Source: Muribaculaceae bacterium
GTDB lineage: Bacteria; Bacteroidota; Bacteroidia; Bacteroidales; Muribaculaceae
Reading direction: 5' to 3'
Assembly: GCA_017964485.1 (NCBI GenBank)
Contig: JAGCRW010000100.1
Coordinates: 1 to 58,653 of the forward strand
Length of the DNA: 58,653 nt
Both the position numbers and the translations under genes were made by a program. The stretch's first letter is position 1; every line of letters starts with the position of its first letter. Below, in pieces: positions 32,802-41,771 of the stretch. The notes under the pieces were generated by a model. The model had not been told where the DNA came from and did not search any database. It was given only the letters and a program-made list of their open reading frames with translations.

Positions 32802-33782
32802 TTATTTCTCGGTCTTCTTGGTGGTTTTCTTTGTTGCCGCCTTCTTAGCTGGAGCTTTCTTAGCTGGAGCTTTCTTAGTAGCGGTTTTTTTTGCAGGAGC
32901 CTTTTTAGCCACTTTCTTTTCTTCCACTTTCACCTCGGCCTTTGGCTCTTCTTCCTTTTCCTCTACCTTGGGTTTTGGAATAGGTTTGTGCTCTGGAACA
33001 ACTTTTGGAAATCGCTCTTGCTCGATGCGTGGCTCGTCGGGATCGTCAAGATGCTCCTTGATGTATTGGTCTATAGCAGCTGCGATGGAAGGAGCCTTTG
33101 GCGATGTGGTGAAATCGAGCCTCAGTCCATTAGCTTTGAGCTCTTCGATAGTCTTGCCACCCATCACGCCAATGGCGATGTTGCCTTGCTCAAAGTGTGG
33201 GAAACTCTGAATCAATGACTTCACACCCGATGGAGTGAAGAGGATGATCATGTCGTAGTCGAATGGCTCATCGTTGCGAATCACGTTGCTCACTGTGCGG
33301 TACATTATCGCCTTGGTGAACTTGATGCTGCCGTCCTCGGGGATGTGCAGCTTTTGGTCGTGAACGTCGCTGATGGGATAGAGATAGGTCTCTTTGTTGT
33401 GCTTTGCAAGCAGTGGCAGCAGAGCCTCGGCATGGCCTGTCTCGCTATAGAAAATCTTGCGCTTGCGGTAGATGATATACTTTTGCAGATAGTGGGCAAT
33501 AGTCTCGCTCACGCAGAAGTATTTCATCGTGTCAGGAACATTGAACCTCAGCTCTTTGCAAAGTCTGAAGTAGTGATCCACGGCGGTACGTGCAGTAAAA
33601 ATCACTGCTGTGTGTGCGTTGATGGGGATTTTTGCCTGGCGGAATTCCTTTGAAGTCAACCCCTCAATTTTAATGAATGGTCTAAAAACCACCTCAACAT
33701 CATACTTATTTGCTAAATCGAAATAAGGAGATTTTTCAGATGATGGTTTCGGTTGGGAAACCAAGATTTTCTTAATCTTCAC
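32802..33782 (-). CDS. hemD: uroporphyrinogen-III synthase-like protein with Lys/Ala-rich tail
   Basis: 326 residues. Residues 1-244 follow the HemD two-lobe pattern (ILVSQPKP, VIFTARTAVDHYF, the Thr/Tyr region MYRTVSNV, and LFTPSGVKSLIQSFP). HemD closes hydroxymethylbilane into uroporphyrinogen III. Sequence identity within the family is low, so the assignment rests on pattern and on the DUF4271 neighbour, common in this phylum. Residues 245-288 form a charged linker and 289-326 a histone-H1-like tail of KKAPAKK units, absent from ordinary HemD. The tail could bind nucleic acid or acidic partners. Confidence 0.8.
   Translation of the reverse strand: MKIKKILVSQPKPSSEKSPYFDLANKYDVEVVFRPFIKIEGLTSKEFRQAKIPINAHTAVIFTARTAVDHYFRLCKELRFNVPDTMKYFCVSETIAHYLQKYIIYRKRKIFYSETGHAEALLPLLAKHNKETYLYPISDVHDQKLHIPEDGSIKFTKAIMYRTVSNVIRNDEPFDYDMIILFTPSGVKSLIQSFPHFEQGNIAIGVMGGKTIEELKANGLRLDFTTSPKAPSIAAAIDQYIKEHLDDPDEPRIEQERFPKVVPEHKPIPKPKVEEKEEEPKAEVKVEEKKVAKKAPAKKTATKKAPAKKAPAKKAATKKTTKKTEK
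32842..32880 (-). repeat. 15-bp tandem repeat in the hemD tail
   Basis: TTCTTAGCTGGAGCT occurs twice in tandem (32842-32871) plus a partial third copy. It encodes the KAPAK units on the reverse strand, so the tail length may vary by slippage. Confidence 0.7.
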
Positions 33783-33800
33783 AGTTTCAAATAATTACGT

Positions 33801-34667
33801 TTATAATATGCTGCATACATAAACTGTACCGGCAAGAGCCAGGAGAGGGGGTACAATTTCGACGGCGCAAAGGTACAAAATAAAATAGACACTAGAGGAC
33901 AAATTGTTGAAAAAAATTCTAAAACCCTTGCAAATAAATACAATTCTCCCTAAAATGTATAGGATAATGGCTATTGTAACCATCAATTTTATGGTGCTTG
34001 GAAAGACTAGGGTAATAACTGCAACGGGGAAGAGCAGCAGTCCCAGCACCGCCTGCGACGCCAGGAAGCCTTGAATCCACATGTCGGTGAGTGAATCGTT
34101 GGCAAAGGTGTAACCGAGGAGGCGGTAGAGCAGCAATTGCAAAGAGACAAATACTGCCATGGCAAGGGTTAGCACCAACACATGGAGGAACACCGAGTTC
34201 TGTAGCGACACGGTAAGTGATGGATTGTACCACAGCAGTCCGTAGTACAGCATTATGCCGCCCATCAGGCAGGTGTTGACAATCATGGCGATGATGATGC
34301 GCGCGTCGCTGCTGGTGTGCTCAGCAAAGAGGTCGTCTTTACCCTTGGGCGAGAACAGGTAGTGGCCCAGGTTGGATATAAAGGATCGACCTAAGCGATA
34401 ACTTGTCAGGAGAAACATGCACGAAAGCAGGAGCATAATCATCGACCCAGTGTCGTGCAGTGGCGACGTGTTATGGGTACGGGCGTTACTGCCTTTGGGC
34501 ACTTCGATTACTGGCATTTGACCAATGTGTGAGGTAGCGGTGTCGTTGCCCTCTGGTGCGGGAAAGCCGTTGAGATACTGGGCTTTGTGCAGCACAGGGG
34601 CGACAACGGTGTCAGAGGCAGTTGTCGAAGTGGTTTCGGTGATATTTTGAACGTTCTCGGTGGGCAT
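33801..34667 (-). CDS. DUF4271 membrane protein
   Basis: 288 residues. A Thr/Pro-rich N-terminal ~75 residues precedes about six to seven hydrophobic segments spanning residues 75-288. The pattern matches DUF4271, a Bacteroidetes inner-membrane family that commonly lies next to hemD. Function unknown. It is 18 bases upstream of hemD and 12 bases downstream of the LOG gene, indicating one operon. Confidence 0.82.
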   Translation of the reverse strand: MPTENVQNITETTSTTASDTVVAPVLHKAQYLNGFPAPEGNDTATSHIGQMPVIEVPKGSNARTHNTSPLHDTGSMIMLLLSCMFLLTSYRLGRSFISNLGHYLFSPKGKDDLFAEHTSSDARIIIAMIVNTCLMGGIMLYYGLLWYNPSLTVSLQNSVFLHVLVLTLAMAVFVSLQLLLYRLLGYTFANDSLTDMWIQGFLASQAVLGLLLFPVAVITLVFPSTIKLMVTIAIILYILGRIVFICKGFRIFFNNLSSSVYFILYLCAVEIVPPLLALAGTVYVCSIL

Positions 34668-34679
34668 CGCAATGATGGT

Positions 34680-35267
34680 CTAATATTTTGATTCTATGGG
34701 TTCGGGAGACTGTTGTAACTCTTGCTCAATGGCTGCAATGGCTTGCTCGGGAGTATCAACGAACTGGACCAAGCGGTGGTGACTCTTGCGCATGAAACCT
34801 TGCTCGATGGCAGTGGTTAGCATGGCAGCTAGATGGTTGTAAAAACCTAACGTGTTGAGCACTACAATGGGTTTTGGGGCGAGGTTGAGCTGCCGCCAGG
34901 TAATGGCTTCGAGCAGCTCTTCCATAGTGCCGCAGCCGCCTGGCAGGGCAATCACGGCTTGCGTCATTTGTGCCAGGGTGAGTTTGCGCTCGTGCATATC
35001 GGCAGTGGTGATGATGCGGGTGAGGCGGTCGTAGTGCCAACCGTTATCCACCATGAACTGTGGAATAACGCCAATGGCTTCGCCGCCAGCGTCGAGCGCT
35101 CCATCGCTCACGGCGCGCATCAGCCCCTCGCAGCCTGCACCGTTGAAGCATGTCCATCGGCGCTGCGCCATGAGCGCGCCCAGTTGGTAGGCAGCATCGA
35201 CGTAGTCCTTCTCCAAGTCACGACTTGAAGCCCCAAAGACGCAGATATTTAATGTGTTAAGTGTCAA
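34680..35267 (-). CDS. LOG family nucleotide 5'-monophosphate phosphoribohydrolase
   Basis: 195 residues. The LOG signature is ALPGGCGTMEELLEAITW, with the N-terminal ICVFGASSRD. Family members cleave cytokinin or nucleoside monophosphates to base plus ribose 5-phosphate. The only start in frame after the upstream stop is TTG at 35267, and it lies inside a family B repeat, so the first residues (MTLNTLN) come from repeat sequence. The original start may have been replaced. First gene of the LOG-DUF4271-hemD operon. Confidence 0.88.
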   Translation of the reverse strand: MTLNTLNICVFGASSRDLEKDYVDAAYQLGALMAQRRWTCFNGAGCEGLMRAVSDGALDAGGEAIGVIPQFMVDNGWHYDRLTRIITTADMHERKLTLAQMTQAVIALPGGCGTMEELLEAITWRQLNLAPKPIVVLNTLGFYNHLAAMLTTAIEQGFMRKSHHRLVQFVDTPEQAIAAIEQELQQSPEPIESKY

Positions 35268-35310
35268 GTGTTAAGTTTTAAGTAGGGACGAGACCTGTCT
35301 CGTCTACAAG
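35256..35310. repeat. intergenic repeat family B overlapping the LOG start
   Basis: TTAAGTGTCAAGTGTTAAG, then TTTTAAGTAGGGACGAGACC and TGTCTCGTC. It contains the palindrome GGGACGAGAC-CT-GTCTCGTC. Confidence 0.7.
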
Positions 35311-35328
35311 TTTTAAGCCGTCAACCTA

Positions 35329-36567
35329 TCAATTCTCCTCTTTATCCTCTTTCTCCTCCTTATTTACGATTTGGAAATCTCGGTCGGGATCTTCATATTT
35401 CTCTGCCCAGTATTCGTCGTCCCATTCTTGCTCTTCAACAACCATCTTGCCGCCAGCGTCGGGCATCTCGTCGTAGTCGGGATCTTGGGCAGCGAAGATG
35501 AAGTCGTCCTCCTCCTGCACGCGGTGTTGCTCGTCGAGGTCGTGGAGCGCCACAGTGTCGGGGATGCGGTTGTGCTCATCGTTGATAGTACGCCACAACA
35601 GGTCTTTGAGTTCGGTGAGTCCTTGCTGCGCCACGCTTGAGATGAACACAACTGGCAAGTCACTGGGCAACTCGGGCCGTAGCATCTCTCTGAGGTCGTC
35701 ATCGATGAGGTCGCATTTGGTGATTGCGAGCACACGTGGTTTCTCCACCAGGTCGGGGTTGAAGGTAGCGAGCTCGTTGCTCAGTATCTCATATTCGCGC
35801 TTGATGTCGTCGGTGTCGCTTGGAATCATGAACAGCAGCACGGCGTTGCGCTCAATGTGACGCAAGAAGCGCAGACCTAGGCCCTTGCCCTCGCTGGCGC
35901 CCTCAATGATGCCAGGGATATCGGCCATGACAAACGACTGCTGGCCGCGGTAGCTCACTATGCCCAGGTTGGGCTCAAGGGTGGTGAAGGGGTAGTTGGC
36001 AATCTTGGGCTTGGCGGCACTGATAACCGAGAGCAATGTCGATTTTCCGGCGTTGGGGAATCCCACGAGACCCACGTCGGCAAGCAACTTCAACTCGAGG
36101 ATGATGCTCTTTTCCACACCGTCCTCGCCAGGCTGTGCGAAGCGGGGAGTTTGACGCGTGGCGGTCTTGAAATGCACGTTGCCCAAGCCGCCGCGGCCAC
36201 CTTTCAGAAGGCGCACCACTTGCCCGTCTTGCGTAACGTCGCACAGGAATTTCCCTGTCTCGGCGTCATAGACGGCAGTGCCGCATGGCACTTCAATGAT
36301 GCGGTCCTCGCCCTTTTTGCCAGTGCATTGGTTCTCAGAACCTGGTGCACCGTCGGTGGCGAAGATGTGTCGCTGATATTTCAGGTGAATAAGAGTCCAC
36401 AGATTGCGGTTTCCCTTAAGGAAGATGTGACCGCCTCGGCCGCCATCACCGCCGTCGGGCCCGCCCTTAGGGATATACTTAGCTCGGTGCAGGTGTTTCG
36501 ACCCTGCCCCGCCATGCCCACTGCGGCACATGATCTTAACGTAGTCAATAAAGTTGCTCTCGGCCAT
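35329..36567 (-). CDS. obg: Obg-type GTPase
   Basis: 412 residues. The glycine-rich Obg fold (about 1-158) contains [15 protein letters not shown] and [14 protein letters not shown]. The G domain has G1 [10 protein letters not shown]3 [16 protein letters not shown] and G4 TKCDLID. A C-terminal acidic extension (from about 335) replaces the OCT domain of other Obg proteins. It associates with the 50S ribosome and links growth, ribosome maturation and the stringent response. A reverse-strand -7 box TACCTTTG lies at 36603-36596. Confidence 0.95.
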   Translation of the reverse strand: MAESNFIDYVKIMCRSGHGGAGSKHLHRAKYIPKGGPDGGDGGRGGHIFLKGNRNLWTLIHLKYQRHIFATDGAPGSENQCTGKKGEDRIIEVPCGTAVYDAETGKFLCDVTQDGQVVRLLKGGRGGLGNVHFKTATRQTPRFAQPGEDGVEKSIILELKLLADVGLVGFPNAGKSTLLSVISAAKPKIANYPFTTLEPNLGIVSYRGQQSFVMADIPGIIEGASEGKGLGLRFLRHIERNAVLLFMIPSDTDDIKREYEILSNELATFNPDLVEKPRVLAITKCDLIDDDLREMLRPELPSDLPVVFISSVAQQGLTELKDLLWRTINDEHNRIPDTVALHDLDEQHRVQEEDDFIFAAQDPDYDEMPDAGGKMVVEEQEWDDEYWAEKYEDPDRDFQIVNKEEKEDKEEN

Positions 36568-36755
36568 AATAGATAAGTGTTTCTGTTTCGGGCTGCAAAG
36601 GTACGAAAAATTAGTGCAAACCTAATACAATACAAAATAAAATTTATATTTATTAGATAAAATGCTTTCGATAAGAGGCGAGAATGAAAAACCATTGCAC
36701 AGAAGGAAAATTGTTAAAATTTACACATTATTATAGGAATTGCGAGTTTTTTGTC

Positions 36756-36763
36756 TAATTTTG
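36756..36763 (+). promoter_or_regulatory. -7 box upstream of topA
   Basis: TAATTTTG followed by C, 94 bases before the topA ATG, implying a leader of about 85 bases. No good -33 element was identified. Confidence 0.45.
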
Positions 36764-36857
36764 CACCCGATTTTGAATTAAAACGGCATGTTTGTGTCTG
36801 GTGTGAGTCATGCAACGTGCTGATTATTAAGATAAAGACAATAATTTTTACTAGAAA

Positions 36858-39200
36858 ATGGCAGATAATCTTGTGATAGTGGAGTCTCCGGCAAAAGCCA
36901 AGACCATCCAGAAATTTTTGGGAAAAGACTACAAAGTCATGTCGAGTTATGGTCACATCCGTGACTTGGAGAAAAAGGATTTCAGCATCGATGTGGAAAA
37001 TGATTTTGAACCCATCTACGAGATACCAGAGGATAAATTGACTCTTGTGCAAGAACTCAAGAAGGCCGCCAAGGGCGTGAAGACCGTGTGGCTGGCAAGT
37101 GATGAGGACCGTGAGGGAGAGGCGATAGCCTGGCACCTTAACGAGGTCCTTGGCTTGGATAAGGAGAATACCCGCCGCATCGTGTTCCACGAGATCACAA
37201 AATCGGCAATTCTTGCCGCTATCGAGAATCCGCGCGACATCGACACCAACCTCGTCGATGCCCAGCAGGCACGCCGAGTGCTCGACCGCATTGTGGGCTT
37301 CGAACTGTCGCCGGTGCTGTGGAAGAAGATTAAGCCATCGCTGAGTGCAGGCCGCGTGCAGAGCGTGGCAGTGCGTTTGCTTGCTGAGCGTGAGCAGGAG
37401 ATTCGCGACTTCAAGAGCGAGGAATACTACCGTGTGAGCAGCGAGATGGAACCAAACAACACCAACGAATCGGATGCGCCAGCTTTAGTGCCTTGCGAAC
37501 TTAACAAGCGCTTTGCAACCCGCGACGAGGCAGTGGAGCTGCTTGAGCATTGCAAGAACGCCACCTTCAAGGTTGCCGATGTACAGGTGAAGCCTATCAA
37601 GAAATGTCCGGCTCCTCCTTTCACAACCTCGACCTTGCAACAGGAGGCGTCGCGCAAACTTGGTTTCTCGGTAGCACAGACCATGCGTGTGGCACAGTCG
37701 CTCTATGAGAGTGGACACATCACCTACATGCGTACCGACTCGGTGAACCTGTCGAGTCTCGCCATTGGCACTATCAGCAAGGAAATCAAAGACTCGCTAG
37801 GTGAGCAGTACCTAAAGGTGCGCAAGTACCACACCTCGTCGAAGGGCGCTCAAGAGGCTCACGAGGCTATCCGCCCCACCTTTATCAGCAACCACGACAT
37901 CAGTGGCACCGCCCAGGAGAAGAAACTCTACAACCTGATTTGGAAGCGCACCATCGCTTCTCAGATGGCCGACGCGCAAGTTGAGAAGACTCAGGTTGAG
38001 ATAAGCATCAGCGGCCGCAATGAATTGTTTGAGGCTAGCGGTGAGGTAGTAAAGTTTGACGGTTTCTTGAAGGTGTATTTCGAGACCAGCGACGATGAGA
38101 TCGCAACTCCCGAATTCCACACTCTGCCACCTCTCAAAGTGGGCGACGTGCTCACCGAGAAAGAAGTGGTTGCCACTCAGCGTTTCACCCAGCAGCCTAA
38201 CCGCTACAGCGAGGCTATGCTTGTGAAGCGTCTTGAGGAACTTGGCATTGGCCGTCCTTCGACCTACGCTCCCACCATCTCAACTATCCAGGCTCGCGAC
38301 TATGTTGTCAAGGGCGAGAGCAAGGGCGTGAAGCGCAGCTTTGAGCAAATCACCCTCAAAGGCAACAAGATTACTACCAAGACCAAGACCGAACTCGTGG
38401 GCAACGAGAAGGGCAAGCTCATCCCCACCGACGTGGGTATGGTGGTCAACGACTTCCTCACAAAGTTCTTCCCACAGATTCTCGACTACAACTTCACCGC
38501 AAAGGTAGAGACTGAGTTTGACGAGATAGCCGAGGGCAAGAAGAAGTGGAACGACGAAATTAAGGAGTTCTACAAGAGCTTCCACCCCGAGATTGAGAAG
38601 GTATCGTCGCTGCGCCTGGAGCACAAGGTGGGCGAGCGCATTCTTGGCAATGACCCTGAGACTGGCAAACCCGTATCGGTGAAGATTGGCCGTTATGGAC
38701 CACTCGTGCAGTTGGGCAGCACCGACGACAAGGAGAAGCCCCGCTTCGCCTCGTTGCAGAAGGAACAGAGTGTGGCAACAATCACCCTCGAAGAGGCTTT
38801 GAAGCTCTTTGAGATGCCACGCACATTAGGCACTTTTGAAGGAAAAGAGGTGGTTGTCGCTATTGGCAAGTATGGTCCCTATCTTAAGCACGACGGCAAG
38901 TTTGTGTCGGTGCCAAAGGATATGTCGCCTTACAGCATCACCATTGACGACGCTGCCGAGCTCATCAAGGAGAAGCGTGCCTCCGAGGCCAAGAAGGTGC
39001 TTATGACCTTTGACGAGGAACCTGAGCTGCAGGTGATGAACGGCCGCTTTGGCGCTTACATCGTCTATAAAAAGGAGAACTACAAGATTCCCAAGAAGTA
39101 TGACGCCTCGAAACTCACCCTTGAAGATTGCCGCGCTATCGTCAACGATGAAGGCAATCTCAGCAAGGGCGGGAAACGCAAGGCCGCTGCTAAGAAGTAA
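36858..39200 (+). CDS. topA: DNA topoisomerase I
   Basis: 780 residues. The N-terminal Toprim domain begins LVIVESPAKAKTIQKFLG and has the acidic DEDREGEAIAWHL. The catalytic tyrosine is in ITYMRTDSVNLS near residue 292. The C-terminal part holds repeated Toprim_C_Rpt units (IGRYGPLVQLGS, IGKYGPYLKHDG, NGRFGAYIVY) in place of the CxxC zinc fingers of E. coli TopA, as is usual in Bacteroidetes, and ends in a basic tail KGGKRKAAAKK. It relaxes negative supercoils. Confidence 0.96.
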   Translation: MADNLVIVESPAKAKTIQKFLGKDYKVMSSYGHIRDLEKKDFSIDVENDFEPIYEIPEDKLTLVQELKKAAKGVKTVWLASDEDREGEAIAWHLNEVLGLDKENTRRIVFHEITKSAILAAIENPRDIDTNLVDAQQARRVLDRIVGFELSPVLWKKIKPSLSAGRVQSVAVRLLAEREQEIRDFKSEEYYRVSSEMEPNNTNESDAPALVPCELNKRFATRDEAVELLEHCKNATFKVADVQVKPIKKCPAPPFTTSTLQQEASRKLGFSVAQTMRVAQSLYESGHITYMRTDSVNLSSLAIGTISKEIKDSLGEQYLKVRKYHTSSKGAQEAHEAIRPTFISNHDISGTAQEKKLYNLIWKRTIASQMADAQVEKTQVEISISGRNELFEASGEVVKFDGFLKVYFETSDDEIATPEFHTLPPLKVGDVLTEKEVVATQRFTQQPNRYSEAMLVKRLEELGIGRPSTYAPTISTIQARDYVVKGESKGVKRSFEQITLKGNKITTKTKTELVGNEKGKLIPTDVGMVVNDFLTKFFPQILDYNFTAKVETEFDEIAEGKKKWNDEIKEFYKSFHPEIEKVSSLRLEHKVGERILGNDPETGKPVSVKIGRYGPLVQLGSTDDKEKPRFASLQKEQSVATITLEEALKLFEMPRTLGTFEGKEVVVAIGKYGPYLKHDGKFVSVPKDMSPYSITIDDAAELIKEKRASEAKKVLMTFDEEPELQVMNGRFGAYIVYKKENYKIPKKYDASKLTLEDCRAIVNDEGNLSKGGKRKAAAKK

Positions 39201-39206
39201 AAAATT

Positions 39207-39239
39207 ATGGTGGGCATTGATGCTCACCATATTTTTTTT
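39207..39239 (+). terminator. Rho-independent terminator of topA
   Basis: ATGGTGGGCA and TGCTCACCAT with a 4-base loop, followed by A and nine T. It starts 7 bases after the stop. Confidence 0.88.
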
Positions 39240-39317
39240 AGGTTAAGGGTGGTGAACGCCGGCGGTGTGGCGCACTACTCTAACTGCCCCCATTGTTCAA
39301 TTTGTGGCGCGGGGTGT

Positions 39318-39956
39318 TTAGTATCCAAAATCTTCTCCCACTAGCACCACCACATGGCGGCCAGCGTTGCGGCAGTTGCGCAGCAGGTGGATATAACTGC
39401 AGATGCTCTCGGGGCTGTTGCAGTTATGGCACACGCCATCGATGTGGCATGGGGTTTTGATATCAAATCGTTGCGAATTAATGGGCGACGCAGTGCTGCG
39501 AGCTCGGGCGATGGCGGTCTCAACGGTGGGCGCTACCTTGTTGAGGCCAATGATGAAAATCACCTTCTTAGGTCCCCAAGAGATTGCGGCAATGCGGTTT
39601 CCGTTGCCGTCGATATTAACGATGACACCGTCTTCGCTGAGGGCATTTGCGCTGCTCAGGAACACGTCGGCGCTAAAGGCTCGCAGATACATCTGCTGCT
39701 TCTCTTGTGGGTCGTCAACCACGTCACGGTCGAGCACTTCGAGTGTGCCACGCTCTTTTAGGGCTTGTGGAATGCCCATATCTCGCACCGTCATCGAGCC
39801 TCCCCAGGTCACGCTGCTGCCGTCGGCAATCAGGTCCATCACTTTGCTCACTGCCTCTTGCGAGGTAGGACAGTAGAATGCCTCGATGTTGCGTCGCTTC
39901 AGGTTCTTCACTAATTTCTCTCCAAGCAGGTTGTTTCTTATCTCTAATGGTGTCAT
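39318..39956 (-). CDS. LUD-domain (LutC/YkgG-like) protein
   Basis: 212 residues matching the LUD (lactate utilisation) fold in single-domain form: CPTSQEAVSKVMDL, SSVTWGGSMTVRDMG, then the conserved SANALSEDGVIVNIDGNGNR and VIFIIGLNKVAPTVETAIAR. A cysteine cluster near the C-terminus (CHIDGVCHNCNSPESIC) is seen in this anaerobe subgroup and may bind a metal or cluster. lutA and lutB are absent nearby, so a lactate role is uncertain. It lies 20 bases downstream of the LytTR regulator and is the last gene of that operon. Confidence 0.82.
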   Translation of the reverse strand: MTPLEIRNNLLGEKLVKNLKRRNIEAFYCPTSQEAVSKVMDLIADGSSVTWGGSMTVRDMGIPQALKERGTLEVLDRDVVDDPQEKQQMYLRAFSADVFLSSANALSEDGVIVNIDGNGNRIAAISWGPKKVIFIIGLNKVAPTVETAIARARSTASPINSQRFDIKTPCHIDGVCHNCNSPESICSYIHLLRNCRNAGRHVVVLVGEDFGY

Positions 39957-39976
39957 ATCAGTATTGTTTAATGTGG

Positions 39977-40666
39977 TTATTGAGGTTGTCCAAGTTTGTC
40001 GGCGTAGGCACGGCCCACGGGGATTTCGGTGCCACCGGTGAGGGTGAGTTGGGAGCGTGAGTAGCTCTCGATGCGGTGGCGAGGCACGATGTAGCTCTTG
40101 TGGACACGCACAAACTCGTTCTCAGGCAACATTGCCTCGAGCGACTTCATGCTCATCTGTGTAATGACAGGTCGGCTGTCGACAGCGTAAATCTTCACAT
40201 AGTTGTCCATCGCCTGGATATAGAGTATTGAGCCAAGTTGCACGGTCACGTTTTTATACTCCACCTTGACGGTAATCTCCTGGCCTTCGAGCGGTGGTGT
40301 AGCGCTGTAATTCACGAGTTTGATGGCTTGCTGCACTTTGTTTACCGCTTTCTCAAAACGGCTGAATGAGAAAGGTTTGTGCAGAAAATCCACGGCGTTG
40401 AGGTCGAAGCCATCGACGGCATATTGCGCAAATGCGGTGGTAAACACTAGAAAAGTGCCTTGCGGAATCTCTTTGGCAAGATTCACGCCGTTGACCTCGC
40501 CCATCTTCACATCAAGGAACAGCAGTTGCGGGTGCGTGCGCTTCACATGCTCGATGCCCACGAGGGGATTGGTGAAGGTGTCTAGTTCCATGCCCTCCAT
40601 CCTCTGGCAGAAGTTCTTAATCACTTCAAGAGCCATAGGCTCATCGTCAATAGCTACGCATTTCAT
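39977..40666 (-). CDS. LytTR-type response regulator
   Basis: 229 residues. A receiver domain (1-~120) has the acidic pair in AIDDEP, the phospho-acceptor Asp in LLFLDVKMGEVNG, and Lys in DFLHKPFS. A LytTR DNA-binding domain follows (about 135-229: LYIQAMDNYVKIYA, FVRVHKSYIVP). The ATG overlaps the stop of the histidine kinase by 4 bases, so the two form a cognate two-component system of the LytS/LytR (YehU/YehT) type. Confidence 0.94.
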   Translation of the reverse strand: MKCVAIDDEPMALEVIKNFCQRMEGMELDTFTNPLVGIEHVKRTHPQLLFLDVKMGEVNGVNLAKEIPQGTFLVFTTAFAQYAVDGFDLNAVDFLHKPFSFSRFEKAVNKVQQAIKLVNYSATPPLEGQEITVKVEYKNVTVQLGSILYIQAMDNYVKIYAVDSRPVITQMSMKSLEAMLPENEFVRVHKSYIVPRHRIESYSRSQLTLTGGTEIPVGRAYADKLGQPQ

Positions 40667-41760
40667 GGTTTGTGGTGTTTTAAGTTGATGGTAAGTTTTA
40701 GGTCAAAATGGTCTTCAGTCTCGTTGATGTCGAGGCTGTAGTCGCTGCCATAAATCAGGTCAAGGCGCTTGCGGCTGTTCTCTATGCCGATTCCCACATG
40801 GCTATCGTCCTTGGGCTTGATGCGGATGGGGTTGCTGGTGGTGAGTGTGAACACGCCGTCAACGACCTGCACATCAATATCGATATTAGTGTCGATGCTG
40901 GTGCTTACGCCATATTTCAGGGCATTCTCCACAAAGGTGATAAGCAACATCGGTGCGATGGTGAGTCCTGGGTATTTGCCGTCATTGTTATAGTTGAAAT
41001 TCACTTTGGTGCACTCATTCAAGCGGTTGCACTGCAAGTCGATGTATTGTTGCAAGTAGTGCGCCTCGCTGTCGATGCTCACGCTGTCTTGGTTGGCGTT
41101 GTTGTAGATATAGCGTGTGATATCGATAAACTGTATGAAGGCGTCCTCGGTTTTTGGACTCTGCGTAACCACCATGCTATAGAGGGTGTTGAGAGTGTTG
41201 AACAGGAAATGTGGATCGATTTGCGCTTTGTAGAGCGAGAGCTCGGCTTTGTTCTTAGCGACCTCCAGCTCCTGTCGTCGAGCACGCAAGCGGTAGAGTT
41301 GACCGAGCAGACCTATTGCGCTGCTGAAAGTCATCACAATCACAAAAAGGAACCACACCGCCTGCTGGTGGAGGCGGAACTTCATGGGTGAGAGGGTGCG
41401 TTGCTGTGGTGCGCCAGCTGGCGGTTGACCTGGTTGCCGCTGGAAATGGAACTCCATCTTATATTTTGAGAGCAGATAGGTGATGCCTATCATGGCTATC
41501 ACTATCAGCACAGCCCAAATCAGGCGCTTACGATTCTTGAAAAGAGACGGAATGGTGAACACGCGGTTCACGAAATACACAATATAAAGCCACGCCACGA
41601 GCAGACACACAAACAGGAAGTTGTTCTCTACCCATCGCTCAATGGGAAGCAGGTAAATCATCACTGGCAGCAGCACAAGGCAGAAGAAGAGGTCAATCCA
41701 AAGTTGGACTTTCTTGCCGGTGATGAGTTTGGCATTCTGGGTAATTGATGTTGTGTTCAT
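40663..41760 (-). CDS. LytS/YehU-type sensor histidine kinase
   Basis: 365 residues. Four predicted membrane helices in the first ~165 residues have almost no extracytoplasmic domain; a His_kinase region (AQIDPHFLFNTLNTLYSM with the phospho-acceptor His) and an HATPase region (APMLLITFVENALKYG, GIGIENSRKRL) follow. A Pro/Gln-rich loop (QRQPGQPPAGAPQQ) lies between helices 3 and 4. The lack of a sensor domain suggests sensing within the membrane. It is coupled to the LytTR regulator downstream and follows the GNAT gene by 11 bases. Confidence 0.92.
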   Translation of the reverse strand: MNTTSITQNAKLITGKKVQLWIDLFFCLVLLPVMIYLLPIERWVENNFLFVCLLVAWLYIVYFVNRVFTIPSLFKNRKRLIWAVLIVIAMIGITYLLSKYKMEFHFQRQPGQPPAGAPQQRTLSPMKFRLHQQAVWFLFVIVMTFSSAIGLLGQLYRLRARRQELEVAKNKAELSLYKAQIDPHFLFNTLNTLYSMVVTQSPKTEDAFIQFIDITRYIYNNANQDSVSIDSEAHYLQQYIDLQCNRLNECTKVNFNYNNDGKYPGLTIAPMLLITFVENALKYGVSTSIDTNIDIDVQVVDGVFTLTTSNPIRIKPKDDSHVGIGIENSRKRLDLIYGSDYSLDINETEDHFDLKLTINLKHHKP

Positions 41761-41771
41761 AGTAATAGTTG

